A DNA stretch of 64,000 bases, taken from an uncultured Armatimonadota bacterium (GTDB taxonomy: Bacteria > Armatimonadota > Fimbriimonadia > Fimbriimonadales > Fimbriimonadaceae). The position numbers and the translations under genes are program-made. The DNA is taken from positions 1-64,000 of the forward strand of contig CAILEM010000080.1 of the NCBI GenBank assembly GCA_903833215.1. Direction: 5' to 3'. This document shows, one piece after another, positions 62,965 through 64,000 of this stretch (position 1 is its first letter; each line of letters begins with the position of its first letter). The notes below the pieces were generated by a model. It did no database searches. It saw only the letters and a program-made list of their open reading frames with translations, and was not told the DNA's origin.

Positions 62965-64000
62965 TGAGCCACCGAAACATCCTTCGATTTGCGACAGCAG
63001 GGAGCGTCGATGACGGCAAGAGCAGCCTTATTGGCCGCCTGTTGTACGACTCCAAGTCGATTCTCGAAGACCAAATGCTTGCGATTGAGCATGCGAGTCG
63101 CCAGCGTGGTTCGGGCGAGGTCGAGCTTGCGTTACTCACTGATGGTTTGCGAGCCGAACGCGAGCAGAACATCACGATTGACGTCGCCTACCGCTACTTT
63201 GCCACTGCAAATCGTAAGTTCATCATCGCCGATACACCCGGACACCTTCAGTACACGAGGAACATGGTCACGGGCGCGTCCACGGTCGACCTATCCGTGA
63301 TCCTTATTGATGCTAGAAAGGGAGTCCTGAATCAAAGCCGCCGTCACGCCGTGATTTCTTCTCTGCTGGGTATCAAACACCTCGTGGTCGCCGTAAACAA
63401 GATGGACCTCGTCGGCTTTCGTGAGACTACGTTCTGCGAGATTGTTCGCGAATTCGGCGGATTTACTCGAAAGCTCGGCTTCCCGGACGTCACGTTCATA
63501 CCCATCTCCGCTTTATTGGGTGATAACATTGTCGAGGCGAGTGCAAACACGCCCTGGTACGACGGTCCCACGCTCCTCCACCATTTGGAGCAAGTCGATG
63601 CGACTAAGATTCTTCCCAGCCACTTAAGACTTCCCGTTCAATACGTCATCCGCCCGCACCAATATTTTCGTGGGTTTGCGGGTCGATTGGAAAGTGGGTC
63701 CGTAAAGGTTGGAGACACTGTTCAGGTCGCGTCATCTGGACTCCAAGCCGTGGTTACAACGATTCGAGTCTCAGGTGTTGAAGCTTCCGAAGCGGCGGCT
63801 GGGCAAAGTGTCGCGATCTCGCTTGACCGTGAGATTGACGTGAGTCGTGGCGACCTATTTCATTCGCCAGCGGAAGTTCCTCCTCATGGATCGAGATTTG
63901 AGGCTCTCGTTTGCTGGATGCACGAACAACCATTGGAACTGGGCAAGCGCTATGTTGTCCTCCATACGACACGCAGGGTTTCAGCAGTTGTCGAGGCGGT
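62964..64000 (+). CDS. cysN: Sulfate adenylyltransferase GTPase subunit CysN (3' end outside the window)
   Basis: 345 codons are present, starting ATG at 62964. CysN is an EF-Tu-like GTPase that drives the CysD reaction. The G-motifs are intact: G1 AGSVDDGKSSLIGRLLYD, G3 DTPGHLQYTRNMVTGAS, G4 VNKMDL. The beta-barrel domain II (QYVIRPHQYFRGFAGRLESG) follows. The frame is still open at base 64000, so whether an APS-kinase (CysC) domain is fused cannot be seen. Confidence 0.95.
   Translation, partial: MSHRNILRFATAGSVDDGKSSLIGRLLYDSKSILEDQMLAIEHASRQRGSGEVELALLTDGLRAEREQNITIDVAYRYFATANRKFIIADTPGHLQYTRNMVTGASTVDLSVILIDARKGVLNQSRRHAVISSLLGIKHLVVAVNKMDLVGFRETTFCEIVREFGGFTRKLGFPDVTFIPISALLGDNIVEASANTPWYDGPTLLHHLEQVDATKILPSHLRLPVQYVIRPHQYFRGFAGRLESGSVKVGDTVQVASSGLQAVVTTIRVSGVEASEAAAGQSVAISLDREIDVSRGDLFHSPAEVPPHGSRFEALVCWMHEQPLELGKRYVVLHTTRRVSAVVEA

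Noticed and set aside
1..64000. CRISPR array, insertion sequence, prophage, rRNA or tRNA genes
   Set aside because: No regularly spaced direct repeats, transposase or integrase motifs, phage structural genes or RNA-gene signatures were seen on either strand.

Overview
The window reads as one gene-dense bacterial chromosome segment of moderate GC, with short intergenic gaps and genes on both strands. The best guess at origin is Armatimonadota, Fimbriimonadia-like. This is inference from three giant secreted proteins built of about 93-residue beta-sandwich repeats (core [16 protein letters not shown]), a GloVer-type and an RCC1-type propeller head on two of them, a type IV pseudopilin with a classic cleavage site, and many exported glycan-active proteins. 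No rRNA, tRNA, CRISPR array, prophage or intact insertion sequence was found. Many genes lack a clear Shine-Dalgarno, and several have a -10 box only 5-8 nt before the start codon, which suggests leaderless mRNAs.

Layout. 1-13.4 kb: the tail of an unknown gene, a terminator, a tandem array of structured hairpins, then exported and metabolic genes (metallophosphoesterase, epimerase, a six-hairpin glycosidase-like protein, a zinc-less MDR, a glycosidase-like/FGE-like fusion, a HicBA toxin-antitoxin pair, an AAC(3)-like acetyltransferase with an aldo/keto reductase, an orphan Phd antitoxin, a Tat-exported deacetylase-like protein and an SDR). 13.4-19.7 kb: a three-gene RND efflux operon. 20-25.2 kb: a 1,714-residue repeat protein. 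25.4-28.7 kb: an MFS transporter and a membrane-bound lipase-like hydrolase.

28.8-31.3 kb is the most unusual part: an AT-richer four-gene minus-strand operon with its own consensus promoter and terminator. It encodes a membrane-anchored thioredoxin-fold protein with an in-frame TGA exactly at the first position of its CxxC motif (a candidate selenoprotein, UxxC), a polytopic membrane protein, a pseudopilin and a small exported Cys-rich protein that appears frameshifted. It is bracketed by a decayed copy of the amidase 5' end and the intact amidase gene.

31.3-42.4 kb: amidase, a second repeat protein, an SRPBCC protein behind an ArsR-like operator, a winged-helix regulator divergent from a DinB-family gene across a perfect palindrome, an aldo/keto reductase, a broken PIG-L deacetylase gene and a TIR-domain protein. 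42.8-49.7 kb: GH10 xylanase with two CBM-like modules, ComM, a nucleotidyltransferase/zeta-toxin/small-protein trio and a GH75-like protein. 49.9-59.3 kb: an RCC1-headed repeat protein, a HEAT/TPR/membrane-protein operon, a PadR/permease-prefix pair, and at least three copies of a roughly 115-bp intergenic element with 26-bp inverted ends. 59.3-64 kb: YcaQ/AlkX-like protein, VOC protein, LipB, and cysD-cysN running off the end.
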